Position numbers and translations under genes: made by a program. A stretch of 64,000 nt of DNA from Chryseobacterium wanjuense (GTDB lineage: Bacteria > Bacteroidota > Bacteroidia > Flavobacteriales > Weeksellaceae), in the NCBI RefSeq assembly GCF_900111495.1, contig NZ_FOIU01000006.1, forward strand, positions 41,072 to 105,071. Reading direction: 5' to 3'. Below, piece by piece: positions 43,618 through 52,657 of the stretch; position 1 is the first letter of the stretch, and each line of letters opens with the position of its first letter. A model generated the notes under the pieces. It saw nothing but the letters and a program-made list of their open reading frames with translations, was not told the origin of the DNA and did no database searches.

Positions 43618-44640
43618 TTAACGATTTCTATAAAATCCAACAACATTATCCCTGAAATTTTCAACCCTTTCCGGCTCAAAATCAAACTCAGGAGCTTTGG
43701 TGCCATTTTCCAGCTTTAGATTTTCATTTTTAATAACAATCGCCTCATCCCAAAGACCTGCATCAATGAATTCCTGTAAAGTAAATCTTCCCCCTTCAAT
43801 GATAACGGACTGAATCTGTTCCTTATACAAAGCCTTCATTAAGCCAGATAAAAAATTCTCTTTTTCAATTTTAATAAACTGAATATTGTTTTGAGTTTCT
43901 TCTTTAATGGTATTAAACACCAAAGTTTTCGCTTCCCTGTTATAAATACTGAAATCCTGCGGAACTTTTAATTCAAAATCAATTAAGATTCTTACCGGAT
44001 TTACCCCTTCTACATTTCTTACCGTCAAACTCGGATTGTCGTTCAACGCAGTTTGAGTTCCGACTAAAATGGCGTGTTCGTCGGCTCTCAGCTGGTGTAC
44101 AAACTGATTCGCCAAAGAATTTGAAATGGAAACAGGCTTAAAATTTTTATCTAAAAATCCGTCACCCGATTCTGCCCATTTTAGAATAATATAAGGTCTT
44201 TTCTTTTCGTGATAGGTGAAAAATCTTTTGTTTAATTCAATACATTCTTTCTCCAAAATCCCGGAAACCGCTTCAATTCCGGCATCCTGAATGATTTTTT
44301 TTCCTTTTCCGTTCACTTTATCATGAGAATCCATCGCGCCGATGACCACTCTCTTGAATCCTAATTCTTTGATTTTTAAAGCACAAGGCGGCGTTTTTCC
44401 ATAATGCGCACAGGGTTCCAGAGAAACATAGATCGTAGATTCCGGAATCAAAGTTTTATCTTTTACAGAATTGATAGCATTGATTTCTGCATGATTTTCT
44501 CCGGCTTTGTGATGATAACCTTCGCCGATAATTTTCCCATTATGCACGATAACGCTTCCCACCAAAGGATTCGGATATGTTTTACCAATGGCTTTCTGAG
44601 CCAGCACGATGCATCTTTTTATATAAAATTCGTCTTGCAT
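43618..44640 (-). CDS. ribD: Bifunctional riboflavin deaminase/reductase
   Basis: A 340-residue enzyme acting in riboflavin synthesis: an N-terminal cytidine-deaminase-type domain with H50-A-E52 and PCAHYGKTPPC (zinc ligands C77 and C86), and a C-terminal NADPH-dependent RibD reductase domain (about 145-340). The start is ATG 44640, because the extra upstream codons add an unrelated serine-rich stretch. Confidence 0.93.
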   Translation of the reverse strand: MQDEFYIKRCIVLAQKAIGKTYPNPLVGSVIVHNGKIIGEGYHHKAGENHAEINAINSVKDKTLIPESTIYVSLEPCAHYGKTPPCALKIKELGFKRVVIGAMDSHDKVNGKGKKIIQDAGIEAVSGILEKECIELNKRFFTYHEKKRPYIILKWAESGDGFLDKNFKPVSISNSLANQFVHQLRADEHAILVGTQTALNDNPSLTVRNVEGVNPVRILIDFELKVPQDFSIYNREAKTLVFNTIKEETQNNIQFIKIEKENFLSGLMKALYKEQIQSVIIEGGRFTLQEFIDAGLWDEAIVIKNENLKLENGTKAPEFDFEPERVENFRDNVVGFYRNR

Positions 44641-44700
44641 ATTGAATGAAAAAAGCGAAGACAAATTTCTCCGCTCCGCTTTTTAGATTTTTAAATTATT

Positions 44701-46506
44701 TTATTCTCCTGCGATGATGCTGTGAAGATTTTGCTTTAAAGTTTCCAAATGAGCCTTCTTCTCGTCGATAGAATCGAAAGTATCTTTCAACATAGGATTT
44801 TCTCTCGATGGCTTTTTGAAGAATGCCAGGTTGTTCTCCAGTTTTACGATTTCAGCTTCAAGGTCAGAGATCTGGCTCTTGATTTTTCTTGCTTTGTCGG
44901 TGAGCTGATTTTCAGATAAACCTTCTTCTTTAAGTTCTAACTCGTTGATTTTGTTTAATTTCAATTTCTCTCTCAACGTTTTGTTGAATTCAGTATTAAT
45001 TGAAATTTTATCTCTCGGAACCTTCCCGATATTATTCCACGCAGTTTTGATAGCTTCGATTTTTTCGATGCTGCCTTCTTCGTTGCTAACGGTTTTCAGC
45101 TCGTCAAGAAGCGTTTTTTTGTTTTTATAATTTTCTTTCCAGTTATCGGTAGAAGCATTGCTTTTTTCTCTGTAATTGTTGAAGAAAGCATTACAAGCAT
45201 CCCGGAATTCGTCCCAGATTTTGTTGGTCATGCTCTTTGGAACGTGTCCTACTTTTTTCCAGTCTTCCTGAAGTTTTTTAAACAACGGAACCGCGATATC
45301 CCATTCTTCATTATTCTGATTGTCTTTTGCCGTCTGGATTAGTTTTAATTTTTCTTCCAGATTAGCCTGTTGAGAACCTTTTAATGATTTATAATAAGTG
45401 TTTTTTGTTGTATTAAAACCTCTCAATGTTGTTTTAAAATCATTCCAATTTTGGTTGGAAAGTTTTCTTGGAACACTTCCTGTTTTTAAAAACTCTGCAC
45501 GAAGATCTTCCACTCTTTTGATCGAGTTTTGCCAGTAATTGTGATTAGGCGTTTCAGATGGCTCAGAAAGTTTTTTAATTTCTGCGATGATCTGATTTTT
45601 CTTTTCAAGATTGGCGTTTTGCTCAGACTCGATGGCAGCGGAAAGTTCAGATTTTCTTTCGTGAATTTTGTTGGAAATTTCTTTAAACTCTTCCCATGTC
45701 TTTTCACGGAACTCTTCTGCAACCGGCTCTGCTTCTTCCTTCCAAAGCTTATGAAGATATTGTAATTCGTTTAATGCTTTCTGAATGACAGGCTCATGCT
45801 CAAGCTCTTTTGCACGCTGGATAATGTGCTGTCTTTTTTCAAGATTGTGGCTGTATTCTTGCTCCAGGAATTCTTTATTAAGATCCAGCATCTGGTAAAA
45901 CTGATTCAGATGGTGAAAATAATTGTTATTAAGAATCCTGAATTCAGATTTTGCAACCTGTCCGGCTTTTGACCAGTCTTCTTTAATCTCTCTAATCGAT
46001 TTGAAGAGGTTCACACCCGGTTCGGAGTTGGTATAAAGATTTTTAAGTCTTTCGATAATGTTTTGGCGGTGTTCAAGGTTTTTCTTTTGCTCTTCTTCCT
46101 GACCTTTTTGGTACGTGTCATATTTTTCCTTGAAAATATTCACCAATGCAGAAAATCTTGCCTGTAAAGGATGCTCATAGCTGAAGTTTTCAGGAGCATT
46201 TCCGGCATCTACATATTCATGTTTTTTATCTTCCACTTCGTCGTGGATCTGATGATTTGCTTTTTCTTTAAGCTGATTGAATTTTTTTGAATTTTCCCCT
46301 GCATTCGGAGCATTGATGATTTTCTCCATTTCCTTCAGAGCATCAGCCAGCGAGATGTCTACATCTTCATGTTCTTCCTCGTGTTCTGTATCCTCTTCAT
46401 GCACGTTTTCATCCTGAGAAACGGTGTTTTCGGATGTTTCTTCGTGAGATACGTCTTGAGAATCTTTCTTTTCTTCGTTTTCAGAAAGGTTGTTTTCTGT
46501 AATCAT
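44701..46506 (-). CDS. DUF349-repeat protein
   Basis: A 601-residue highly charged, all-helical cytoplasmic protein. After an acidic low-complexity N-terminus (about 1-60), it contains several tandem copies of the DUF349 unit, with the recurring W-K/D-x-x-G-x-V/A pattern (for example DWSKAGQVAKSEFRILNN, DWKKVGHVPKSMTNKIWDEF, AWNNIGKVPRD). Such proteins are probably RNA- or ribosome-associated helical scaffolds; no enzymatic role is known. Confidence 0.82.
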   Translation of the reverse strand: MITENNLSENEEKKDSQDVSHEETSENTVSQDENVHEEDTEHEEEHEDVDISLADALKEMEKIINAPNAGENSKKFNQLKEKANHQIHDEVEDKKHEYVDAGNAPENFSYEHPLQARFSALVNIFKEKYDTYQKGQEEEQKKNLEHRQNIIERLKNLYTNSEPGVNLFKSIREIKEDWSKAGQVAKSEFRILNNNYFHHLNQFYQMLDLNKEFLEQEYSHNLEKRQHIIQRAKELEHEPVIQKALNELQYLHKLWKEEAEPVAEEFREKTWEEFKEISNKIHERKSELSAAIESEQNANLEKKNQIIAEIKKLSEPSETPNHNYWQNSIKRVEDLRAEFLKTGSVPRKLSNQNWNDFKTTLRGFNTTKNTYYKSLKGSQQANLEEKLKLIQTAKDNQNNEEWDIAVPLFKKLQEDWKKVGHVPKSMTNKIWDEFRDACNAFFNNYREKSNASTDNWKENYKNKKTLLDELKTVSNEEGSIEKIEAIKTAWNNIGKVPRDKISINTEFNKTLREKLKLNKINELELKEEGLSENQLTDKARKIKSQISDLEAEIVKLENNLAFFKKPSRENPMLKDTFDSIDEKKAHLETLKQNLHSIIAGE

Positions 46507-46579
46507 AGCAAATCTTTTATGAGTGGCGTTTAATATCCTTTAAATATAGCAAAAATGCCAATTAAAGTACTAATTTATG

Positions 46580-47317
46580 TTATTTTTTTTGAAAATTCCA
46601 AATTTCCCACGCTTTTTCTGCCTGCTGCTCCAGCATATAATATCCATTCACTGTTTTGGCTCCTTTTTCAGAGGCATTGATGATGAATTGCGTGTAGTTT
46701 GGATTGTAGATTAAGTCTATGATTAAGTGGTCTTTGGAAAGCCCATCAAAAGGAAAACTAAGGCAGTCCTCCACATTGGGGAAAGTTCCGACAGGGGTAC
46801 ACTGGATGATAATTTTGTGGTTTTCCACCGTTTCTTTATCGAGATTTTCAAAATTGATTTCTGTGTTTCTGGAAACTGTAATAGATGAGATCCCGTTTTT
46901 ATCCAACACATATTTTACGGCTTTGGCAGCGCCTCCGTTTCCAAGAATGATAGCCGAAGTATGATGTGGTTTTTTATGGAGAAGCAATGTTTTTTCAAAC
47001 CCGAAAGCATCTGTATTGTAGCCTGTTTTTTTTCCGTTTTGAATTAAAACACAGTTCACCGCACCGATTTTTTGAGCTTCATCACTCAGTTCATCCAGGT
47101 AATCAATGATTTTTTCCTTGTAGGGAATCGTTACATTGAAGCCCAAAAGATCAGGAGCAGAGAAGAGATTTTCCACTTCTTTAATTTCGCTGAGATCAAA
47201 GATATTATAAGAATATCCTTTCAGCATCAGTTTCTGAAATTTGTCTTCAAAGAATTTTTTTGAGAAAGAATATGAAATATTTCTTCCTACTAAACCTAAT
47301 TTTTTGTTGGAATCCAT
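46580..47317 (-). CDS. aroE: Shikimate dehydrogenase
   Basis: Reduces 3-dehydroshikimate to shikimate with NADPH in aromatic amino acid synthesis. The 245-residue protein has the substrate-binding SYSFS segment, catalytic NVTIPYKEKI (K67), YNTDAFG (D103), and a nucleotide-binding LGNGGAAKAV loop. It is the short flavobacterial form. The endonuclease gene lies upstream on the same strand but is terminated by a hairpin. Confidence 0.93.
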   Translation of the reverse strand: MDSNKKLGLVGRNISYSFSKKFFEDKFQKLMLKGYSYNIFDLSEIKEVENLFSAPDLLGFNVTIPYKEKIIDYLDELSDEAQKIGAVNCVLIQNGKKTGYNTDAFGFEKTLLLHKKPHHTSAIILGNGGAAKAVKYVLDKNGISSITVSRNTEINFENLDKETVENHKIIIQCTPVGTFPNVEDCLSFPFDGLSKDHLIIDLIYNPNYTQFIINASEKGAKTVNGYYMLEQQAEKAWEIWNFQKK

Positions 47318-47330
47318 ACCATAAAAATAA

Positions 47331-47357
47331 AAAAAAGACCGGAAAAAACCGGTCTTT
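47331..47357 (-). terminator. Terminator after the endonuclease gene
   Basis: Arms AAAGACCGG (47334-47342) and CCGGTCTTT (47349-47357); on the minus strand the hairpin is followed by an A/T run dominated by T. Confidence 0.8.
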
Positions 47358-47379
47358 AACGTAAAATATTTTTTAATAA

Positions 47380-49176
47380 TTACTCAACAATAAATTTTGT
47401 AGAGAAAGTATCTGTTTTAAGAATGTAATTTCCTTTTACTAAGCCTTTAAGGTTAATTTTATTAGAATTTTTAAAAGGATTTTCAATAGTTTCGATCAAT
47501 TTTCCTGAAAGGTCATAGATCTGAGCTTTTGAAATTGTTTTTAAGTTTTCACCTTTTACAAATAATTCGTTGTTTCTTACAGGATTTGGATAAACGCTGA
47601 AAGATTTTTCTTTTATGGTTTCAACCGTTCCTAATGCCCCGCTGTAGCAAGTCCAGCTTAGGTCGTCGATGGCTACTCTTGGTCCGTTTGTATTTGTAGT
47701 AGGATTTGTGATTTTGATAACTACATTTCCGGTTACATTAATATTGTTGATGGTAGTTGTTGTGGTAGTATTCGTTGTAGCGCTGTAAGGAACCGTACCT
47801 ACCTGAACGCCGTTTACTTCAACATTTAAAACTCCTGCACCGCTTCCGAATTTTAAAGAAGTTGTCACCGTAAGACTTTGAATACCTCCTGAAACGGAAG
47901 AACTTGTTAAGTTTCCAACTCTTAAAGTAATAGCTTTATTGTTAATCGTCTGGTCGGTTCTTGCATCTGTAGCGTTCCATGTAATTCCATCATTTGTCCA
48001 TGTTCTTAATCCGTAGCCGTTTCCGCCGTTAGGAATTGATTCAAATGTTTCCGTTCCGCAGCTTCCACCGCCAGGTTGCCCAGCAAGAGTAGTTCCTGTA
48101 GCCGTATTGCTAGATGTTGATGGATTTCCTGCCGCATCTTTAGCGATTATATAAAAACTATAGGTTGTAGAAGGATTTAATCCTGAAACCGTTGCGGTAG
48201 TTCCTGAAACCGTTGCATAGAAAACACCATCCTTATAAATATCATAACCGGCAACACCTACATTGTCTGTAGAAGCTGTCCAGCTTAAAGAAATTGAATT
48301 GGCAGTCGGATTGTTTGTGGCAAGATTTGTCGGCACACTTGGCGCTTCTGTATCTACAATTGGTGTTCCCCAGATCTGATTTACATATTCCGGATGATCG
48401 ATGTATGGATTTCTGTTTCCCTGGAAAACATAAGATTTGTTGTTTCTCTCGATTTCAGCTGCAGATACAGGATCTAAGGCATTCCAAGCCAAAAGCTGAT
48501 TAAGTTCCCAGGTTTGTAAGCCGGGAAATGCAGAATCTCCCAACATATTTCCTGTAGAGAATGATGAAAGCTGATTTTCATATCTTGTTACAAAATAAAA
48601 AATCATTCTGGCAACATCACCTTTAAAAGCATCGATCGGCTCAAAAACAGTTCCCGAATATCCCGGAGAAGCGGAGTTTCCAAGTTTTGATCCGTTTTGA
48701 GAGTTAAAAGAAGCCGTGCTTACTTTTCCGAAAGGGTAGTTTGATCTCATTCCGTTTACTTTTCCATCTGTTGGGCGGATAAAGTGAATATCGGAAACCA
48801 TCGGGGGTTGTTCATTAAATAAACTTTGAGGCACAATATGCTCTCTGTTGTAGCAATCGCCTTCGCTGTTGTAGTTTCCACATTGGTTTGACCCAGGTGT
48901 GTAATTGTAAGGATCTGCTCCGTTGGGATTTTCAGAATAAATATCTAAAACTGAATTGTCGTTTTCGTAGAATTTATCGATATCTGTGGTTTGATAACCA
49001 GTCCATAAACCATTATATCCATGATCAACGTGACCATTCGTAATGATTTGTTTAAGTTTAGTTTTTAAAGGGGCTCCGGTAAGACCTGATGTGCCATCAT
49101 AGTATCCCGCAGGAATCTGAGCAAATGCACTGATAAAGGCAAAACTCATTAAAAAAGAGAGTAAAGTTCGTTTCAT
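47380..49176 (-). CDS. Secreted endonuclease I with FN3 domain and T9SS type A sorting signal
   Basis: A 598-residue exported protein (signal peptide ending FISAFAQ). The nuclease domain (about 21-265) contains CYNREHIVPQS (His113) and SDIHFIRPTDGKVN, typical of EndA/endonuclease I with a beta-beta-alpha-metal fold. A fibronectin type III domain follows (about 280-365, APSVPTNLATNNPTANSISL). The C-terminal 70 residues (SVYPNPVRNNELFVKG to TKFIVE) are a classical type A sorting domain for the type IX secretion system. Role: extracellular DNA degradation, probably nutrient scavenging. Confidence 0.92.
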   Translation of the reverse strand: MKRTLLSFLMSFAFISAFAQIPAGYYDGTSGLTGAPLKTKLKQIITNGHVDHGYNGLWTGYQTTDIDKFYENDNSVLDIYSENPNGADPYNYTPGSNQCGNYNSEGDCYNREHIVPQSLFNEQPPMVSDIHFIRPTDGKVNGMRSNYPFGKVSTASFNSQNGSKLGNSASPGYSGTVFEPIDAFKGDVARMIFYFVTRYENQLSSFSTGNMLGDSAFPGLQTWELNQLLAWNALDPVSAAEIERNNKSYVFQGNRNPYIDHPEYVNQIWGTPIVDTEAPSVPTNLATNNPTANSISLSWTASTDNVGVAGYDIYKDGVFYATVSGTTATVSGLNPSTTYSFYIIAKDAAGNPSTSSNTATGTTLAGQPGGGSCGTETFESIPNGGNGYGLRTWTNDGITWNATDARTDQTINNKAITLRVGNLTSSSVSGGIQSLTVTTSLKFGSGAGVLNVEVNGVQVGTVPYSATTNTTTTTTINNINVTGNVVIKITNPTTNTNGPRVAIDDLSWTCYSGALGTVETIKEKSFSVYPNPVRNNELFVKGENLKTISKAQIYDLSGKLIETIENPFKNSNKINLKGLVKGNYILKTDTFSTKFIVE

Positions 49177-49224
49177 TTTTAAAAATTGGGGCGTAAAGAT
49201 ACAAAAAAATGAAACCGTATCGTG

Positions 49225-50430
49225 TTAATTTTTAGTAATATACTCTTTACTTATTTTTGAAAATACCCAGGAAATGATGAACCCAAACAGGGAAGCGGTA
49301 ATGGCAACGATAAAATAATTTTTACCGACAATTTTTACAGGAAAAGGCAGGGTTTCATTAGCCTTGAAAAATTCTGTGTACTGTTGGAAATAGCAAAGTG
49401 CCGTTCCTAAAATAAGCCCGGAGATGATTCCGGAAACAACGATAAGAACTCCCGTATAGAAATAGATTCTTCTTAAATGACTTAAAGGAAAGCCTAGTGA
49501 AATCAACGATTTTGCCTGTTCTTTTTTATCAAGTTGTAAAATAATAATCGCTCCCGCCAAATTGAAAGTCGTAATGAAAATGACCAATGCAAAAATCAGA
49601 TAAATGAATAATTTTTCAGTATTAATCATTTTCCAGAATGCTGCATTTTCCTCTTCTTTGGTTTTTATCTCGATGTTTTTTCCTAACGATGACAGAAGCT
49701 GCTGCTTTACAGAATCTGTGTTGTCGGAATTTTTAAGCTTTACAACAATTTGATAGGCAGAATGTTTCGGTAAGTTTAATAATTCTTCCGTAAGCTCAAT
49801 AGGAGAAATGATATAATTGTCCAACTGATCTTTTCCCGGAAATACTCCCGTAACAAGAACGTCTTTTTTATTATAAATATCTTCTTCTTTATTAATAATT
49901 CCAGTTCCTGGCTTCGGCATGAAAATCGTCGCATAATCTGTATTGGAAGCCACCGGAATCGATAATCTGTTGTCTAAAGAGTTTTCCATCAAAACTTCAT
50001 TGGAATATTTGAAGCTTGGATACGCTCCGTAGAAAACATCTTTATCGATAGGATTTACCTTTGTATAAGCAGAATCAACACCTCTCAGGTAAGCGATGTC
50101 GCCCTTGCCGTTAAAATTAATATAAACCTTCTCTTCAATAACTCTGGAAAAATTGCGGATTTCTTTATTGCTTTTTAAAACAGCATTAATTTTATTGAAA
50201 TCTTTCAGTGTTTTTCCCGTAGAACTTTTAATGGTAAGATCGGCATGAAGATTGGAAATCAGGTCTTTATTAAGATCTTCAAGACCCGAAAAAACGGAAA
50301 TAATGACAAACATTGCAGTCACTGCCACCATCATAGCACCAACGGCCAGCCACGTAATAAACGTAACGGCAGTACTGCCTTTTTTGGCTAAAAGGTACCT
50401 TGAAGCTATATAAAATGCAATGTTCTTCAA
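49225..50430 (-). CDS. LolC/LolE-like ABC transporter permease
   Basis: A 401-residue inner-membrane protein with one N-terminal transmembrane helix, a large periplasmic MacB-like domain (about 50-265) and three C-terminal helices (FtsX domain). This layout matches the LolC/E or MacB/FtsX permease families, for lipoprotein release. No ATPase gene is adjacent; the cognate LolD-type ATPase must be elsewhere. The rbfA gene ends 6 bases upstream on the same strand. Confidence 0.85.
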   Translation of the reverse strand: MKNIAFYIASRYLLAKKGSTAVTFITWLAVGAMMVAVTAMFVIISVFSGLEDLNKDLISNLHADLTIKSSTGKTLKDFNKINAVLKSNKEIRNFSRVIEEKVYINFNGKGDIAYLRGVDSAYTKVNPIDKDVFYGAYPSFKYSNEVLMENSLDNRLSIPVASNTDYATIFMPKPGTGIINKEEDIYNKKDVLVTGVFPGKDQLDNYIISPIELTEELLNLPKHSAYQIVVKLKNSDNTDSVKQQLLSSLGKNIEIKTKEEENAAFWKMINTEKLFIYLIFALVIFITTFNLAGAIIILQLDKKEQAKSLISLGFPLSHLRRIYFYTGVLIVVSGIISGLILGTALCYFQQYTEFFKANETLPFPVKIVGKNYFIVAITASLFGFIISWVFSKISKEYITKN

Positions 50431-50435
50431 AATTT

Positions 50436-50795
50436 TTATAAAATAGGATTGTCGCCTTCTCCTCTTAGTTCTTTTTCTATTTTTTCAACATCATCAAGGG
50501 AAGTGTCTAAGTAAAAGTTAAGATTAGGAATCACACGAACCTGTTTTGCCATTTTCTGGCCGATGAAATTTCTGTATTGGGTTTTGTTTTCCTCAATTTC
50601 TTTCATCACCGCAGCACGGAATTCCTGTGGAAATATGCTTAAATAAATTTTGGCAATACCAAGATCTGCAGTCACTTTTACATCCGAAACTGTTACTAAA
50701 ATGCTTTGTTTGCTTTCTGCAGCCTGTTTGCGGAAAAGTTCTGCGAAGTCTTCCTGTATGATCTGAGCTACTTTTCTTTGTCTGTTACTTTCCAT
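50436..50795 (-). CDS. rbfA: Ribosome-binding factor A
   Basis: A 119-residue KH-fold ribosome maturation factor, with RKVAQIIQEDFAELFRK at the N-terminus and the conserved VSDVKVTADLGIAKIYLS and RVIPNLNFYLDTSLDD segments. It acts on 30S subunits at the 16S 5' end. Co-transcribed with the LolC/E-like permease. Confidence 0.92.
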   Translation of the reverse strand: MESNRQRKVAQIIQEDFAELFRKQAAESKQSILVTVSDVKVTADLGIAKIYLSIFPQEFRAAVMKEIEENKTQYRNFIGQKMAKQVRVIPNLNFYLDTSLDDVEKIEKELRGEGDNPIL

Positions 50796-50803
50796 AATTT
50801 GTG

Positions 50804-50820
50804 CAAATTTAGTACTTTTG
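50804..50820. promoter_or_regulatory. Back-to-back -7 boxes for rbfA and the epimerase gene
   Basis: The minus strand carries TAAATTTG (complement of 50804-50811), just ahead of rbfA. The plus strand carries TACTTTTG (50813-50820), about 67 bases before the epimerase ATG. No -33 boxes stand out. Confidence 0.4.
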
Positions 50821-50886
50821 TTTGAATTGATACTTTGAAATTTGGTGTCTGTATCAAATTTACGACTTAATTTATAGAATTATTTT

Positions 50887-51285
50887 ATGAAATTAGAACA
50901 TATCGGCATTGCCGTGAAATCTTTGGGTGTTTCGGATGAGCTTTTTGCGAAACTTTTAGGAAAAGAATCTTATAAAAAAGAAAGTGTAGAAAGGGAAGGG
51001 GTAGTCACTTCATTTTATGCGGCGGGAGAAAGCAAAATAGAGCTTCTGGAAGCCAGTAGGGAAGAAAGCCCGATCTCAAAATTTATTGAAAAAAAGGGTG
51101 AAGGCATCCATCATTTGGCTTTTGGCGTTGAAAATATTATTGAAGAAATAGAAAGATTAAAAAAAGAAGGATTTCAGTTTATCTCAGAAGAACCGAAAGA
51201 AGGTGCTGATAATAAATTGGTTGTATTCCTACATCCTAAATCTACAAACGGTGTTCTGGTAGAACTTTGCCAAGAAAAGCCTTGA
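50887..51285 (+). CDS. mce: Methylmalonyl-CoA epimerase
   Basis: Interconverts (R)- and (S)-methylmalonyl-CoA in propionate metabolism. The 132-residue protein has the two-module VOC fold, with metal ligands at H5, in IELLEAS (Glu52), at H76 and at E126. Typical length. It lies immediately upstream of the tRNA/element junction. Confidence 0.9.
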   Translation: MKLEHIGIAVKSLGVSDELFAKLLGKESYKKESVEREGVVTSFYAAGESKIELLEASREESPISKFIEKKGEGIHHLAFGVENIIEEIERLKKEGFQFISEEPKEGADNKLVVFLHPKSTNGVLVELCQEKP

Positions 51286-51290
51286 AAAAT

Positions 51291-51320
51291 TTTGTAGTGA
51301 AAGAAATTTTACTATTTTTG
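51291..51320 (+). promoter_or_regulatory. Promoter of the tRNA(CAU) gene
   Basis: TTTG (51291-51294), an 18-nt spacer and TATTTTTG (51313-51320) match the full -33/-7 pattern. Transcription would start about 20 bases before the mature tRNA. Confidence 0.65.
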
Positions 51321-51347
51321 CAATCACAAAATTTAACCAAATTTTGA

Positions 51348-51421
51348 GGTCCTATAGCTCAGTTGGTTAGAGCACCTGACTCATAATCAGGTGGTCCCTG
51401 GTTCGAGCCCAGGTGGGACCA
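51348..51421 (+). tRNA. tRNA with CAU anticodon (Ile2/lysidine type or elongator Met)
   Basis: A 74-nt cloverleaf: acceptor GGTCCTA/TGGGACC, D-arm, anticodon stem CCTGA/TCAGG with loop CTCATAA, T-arm CCTGG/CCAGG, discriminator A, no encoded CCA. The C4-G69 and C5-G68 acceptor pairs are those recognised by TilS in tRNA-Ile2, which argues for the lysidine-modified isoleucine tRNA. Automated tools may label it Met. Its 3' end is the likely attachment site of the adjacent element. Confidence 0.9.
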
Positions 51422-51432
51422 CTTTTTAAATC

Positions 51433-51462
51433 AAGCACTTACAGAAATGTAGGTGCTTTTTT
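51433..51462 (+). terminator. Terminator of the tRNA gene
   Basis: Imperfect 11-base arms from AAGCAC (51433) to GTGCTT (51458), loop GAAA, then T-run. It would end the tRNA transcript and now separates it from the element. Confidence 0.7.
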
Positions 51463-51471
51463 GTTTTGTTG

Positions 51472-51492
51472 GGTGAAACATAGGTGAAACAT
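51472..51492. repeat. Tandem 10-base direct repeat beside the tRNA end
   Basis: GGTGAAACAT occurs at 51472-51481 and 51483-51492, phased one DNA turn (11 bases) apart, between the tRNA terminator and the first element gene. It could be an arm-type recombinase site or a regulator site. Confidence 0.4.
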
Positions 51493-51506
51493 TTGTATTT
51501 TTGACT

Positions 51507-52313
51507 ATGGCTGATAATAAATTATTATTCTTCAAAGAAATTGAAGATTGCCTTACTTCTGAAGGTATTACAAAATCCCAAACTAACTTTACAGAATCCT
51601 TTTACAAATATGGAATTAATTATAGCCATATTGAAGAAAAAGGCGATGATATTATTTTACATTTCTCAAATGATAGCTGTTCATCTTGGCTGTCTAACTT
51701 TGAAAGAAATATTGGAGAACTGTTTGAGAAAGCTAAACTTCTAATGGAGGAAGCTTATATTAAAGAAGAAATCAAAGGCTTTAAAGACTATGTTGAAAAA
51801 TCCTTAAGGAATATATTAAGATTAGACACTTATGGTTTCACTAAAAAATATATAGACAAACTGATTAATTTTTTTCAGGTAAAATACAATTTTGAAATTT
51901 CTATTGCTTCCTTTGTTGCTAATCAAAAAGTTAATCCATACCTAAGATTAAAAGGAGGGCTTAGAAAATCTGATATTACTAATCTATATAATTTAAGTGT
52001 TGATGATTATATTGAATATGAAAATTTGGATGTAAACGATTTCTTTAATGTGCTGTCAGGTGATAGTAATAAAAATATAATCTTTAAATGTTCAACAGCA
52101 GAAATGGTAGAGTATATCAGAAATTTATTACCAATATTAGAAAAAGGGAGAATAAAAAATATTGAACTATCAGGACTTTTTTATACATCAGGCAATAAAA
52201 TTCTAAAAGTTAATAATTATCAAAGATACAAAACCAGCAATAAAAAATCAGGAATATCCTTATCTATAGATCTGTTGGATTTCTTTACCAAACTACATAA
52301 TAAACTACAGTAA
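51507..52313 (+). CDS. Element protein of unknown function
   Basis: A 268-residue cytoplasmic, mostly helical protein that I do not recognise; no signal peptide, membrane segment or catalytic motif. It is the first gene of the integrative element. ATG 51507 is chosen over an in-frame TTG at 51501 because that TTG is part of a TATTTTTG -7 box (51496-51503). That makes the predicted mRNA nearly leaderless. AT-rich and Lys/Asn/Ile-rich compared with the core genes to the left, as expected of acquired DNA. Proteins at this position in such elements often vary between strains. Confidence 0.6.
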   Translation: MADNKLLFFKEIEDCLTSEGITKSQTNFTESFYKYGINYSHIEEKGDDIILHFSNDSCSSWLSNFERNIGELFEKAKLLMEEAYIKEEIKGFKDYVEKSLRNILRLDTYGFTKKYIDKLINFFQVKYNFEISIASFVANQKVNPYLRLKGGLRKSDITNLYNLSVDDYIEYENLDVNDFFNVLSGDSNKNIIFKCSTAEMVEYIRNLLPILEKGRIKNIELSGLFYTSGNKILKVNNYQRYKTSNKKSGISLSIDLLDFFTKLHNKLQ

Positions 52314-52340
52314 TAGCAAGTAATATTACTCTAATATTAT

Positions 52341-52371
52341 CCACTTCTTACAATTTGAGAAGTGGATTTTT
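52341..52371 (+). terminator. Terminator after the first element gene
   Basis: Arms CCACTTCT (52341-52348) and AGAAGTGG (52358-52365), then a T-rich run. A TTG at 52355-52357 inside it could be the -33 box of the next promoter. Confidence 0.65.
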
Positions 52372-52388
52372 TCATGCTACTACCTTTG
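52355..52388 (+). promoter_or_regulatory. Candidate promoter of the excisionase-like gene
   Basis: TTG at 52355-52357, a 23-nt spacer and TACCTTTG (52381-52388) match -33/-7, about 20 bases before ATG 52409. Confidence 0.45.
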
Positions 52389-52408
52389 TCACCACAAAAT
52401 GTAAAACA

Positions 52409-52657
52409 ATGAATAAAACTGAAAAAAACATTTTGAGTTTCAAAGAATCCATTGAATTTATGGATGTCAGCAAGTCTTTCTTGTATAAATTGACATCAGA
52501 AGGCAGAATCAACTTCTTCAAACCTAATAATGGTAAAATCTACTTTAGAAAAGAAGATTTGGAGAACTGGATGATGCAGAATGAGATGAAATCTGTTGAA
52601 AGTTTAGAAAAGCATTTATTAACCAAAAATTTTAAATCTAATGGAAAGACAAACTAA
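52409..52657 (+). CDS. Excisionase-like helix-turn-helix protein
   Basis: An 82-residue single HTH_17/MerR-like domain protein. The core pattern ESIEFMDVSKSFLYKLTSEG then IYFRKEDLENWM is typical of excisionases and control proteins of Bacteroidetes integrative elements. The gene overlaps the DUF3987 gene by 17 bases. I chose the ATG at 52409, which places the HTH near the N-terminus. Likely role: directionality factor for the recombinase or regulator of element genes. Confidence 0.75.
   Translation: MNKTEKNILSFKESIEFMDVSKSFLYKLTSEGRINFFKPNNGKIYFRKEDLENWMMQNEMKSVESLEKHLLTKNFKSNGKTN

Noticed and set aside
51348..51421. Definite assignment of the CAU tRNA as methionine elongator
   Set aside because: The C4-G69 and C5-G68 pairs favour the lysidine isoleucine tRNA; the primary sequence alone cannot settle it.
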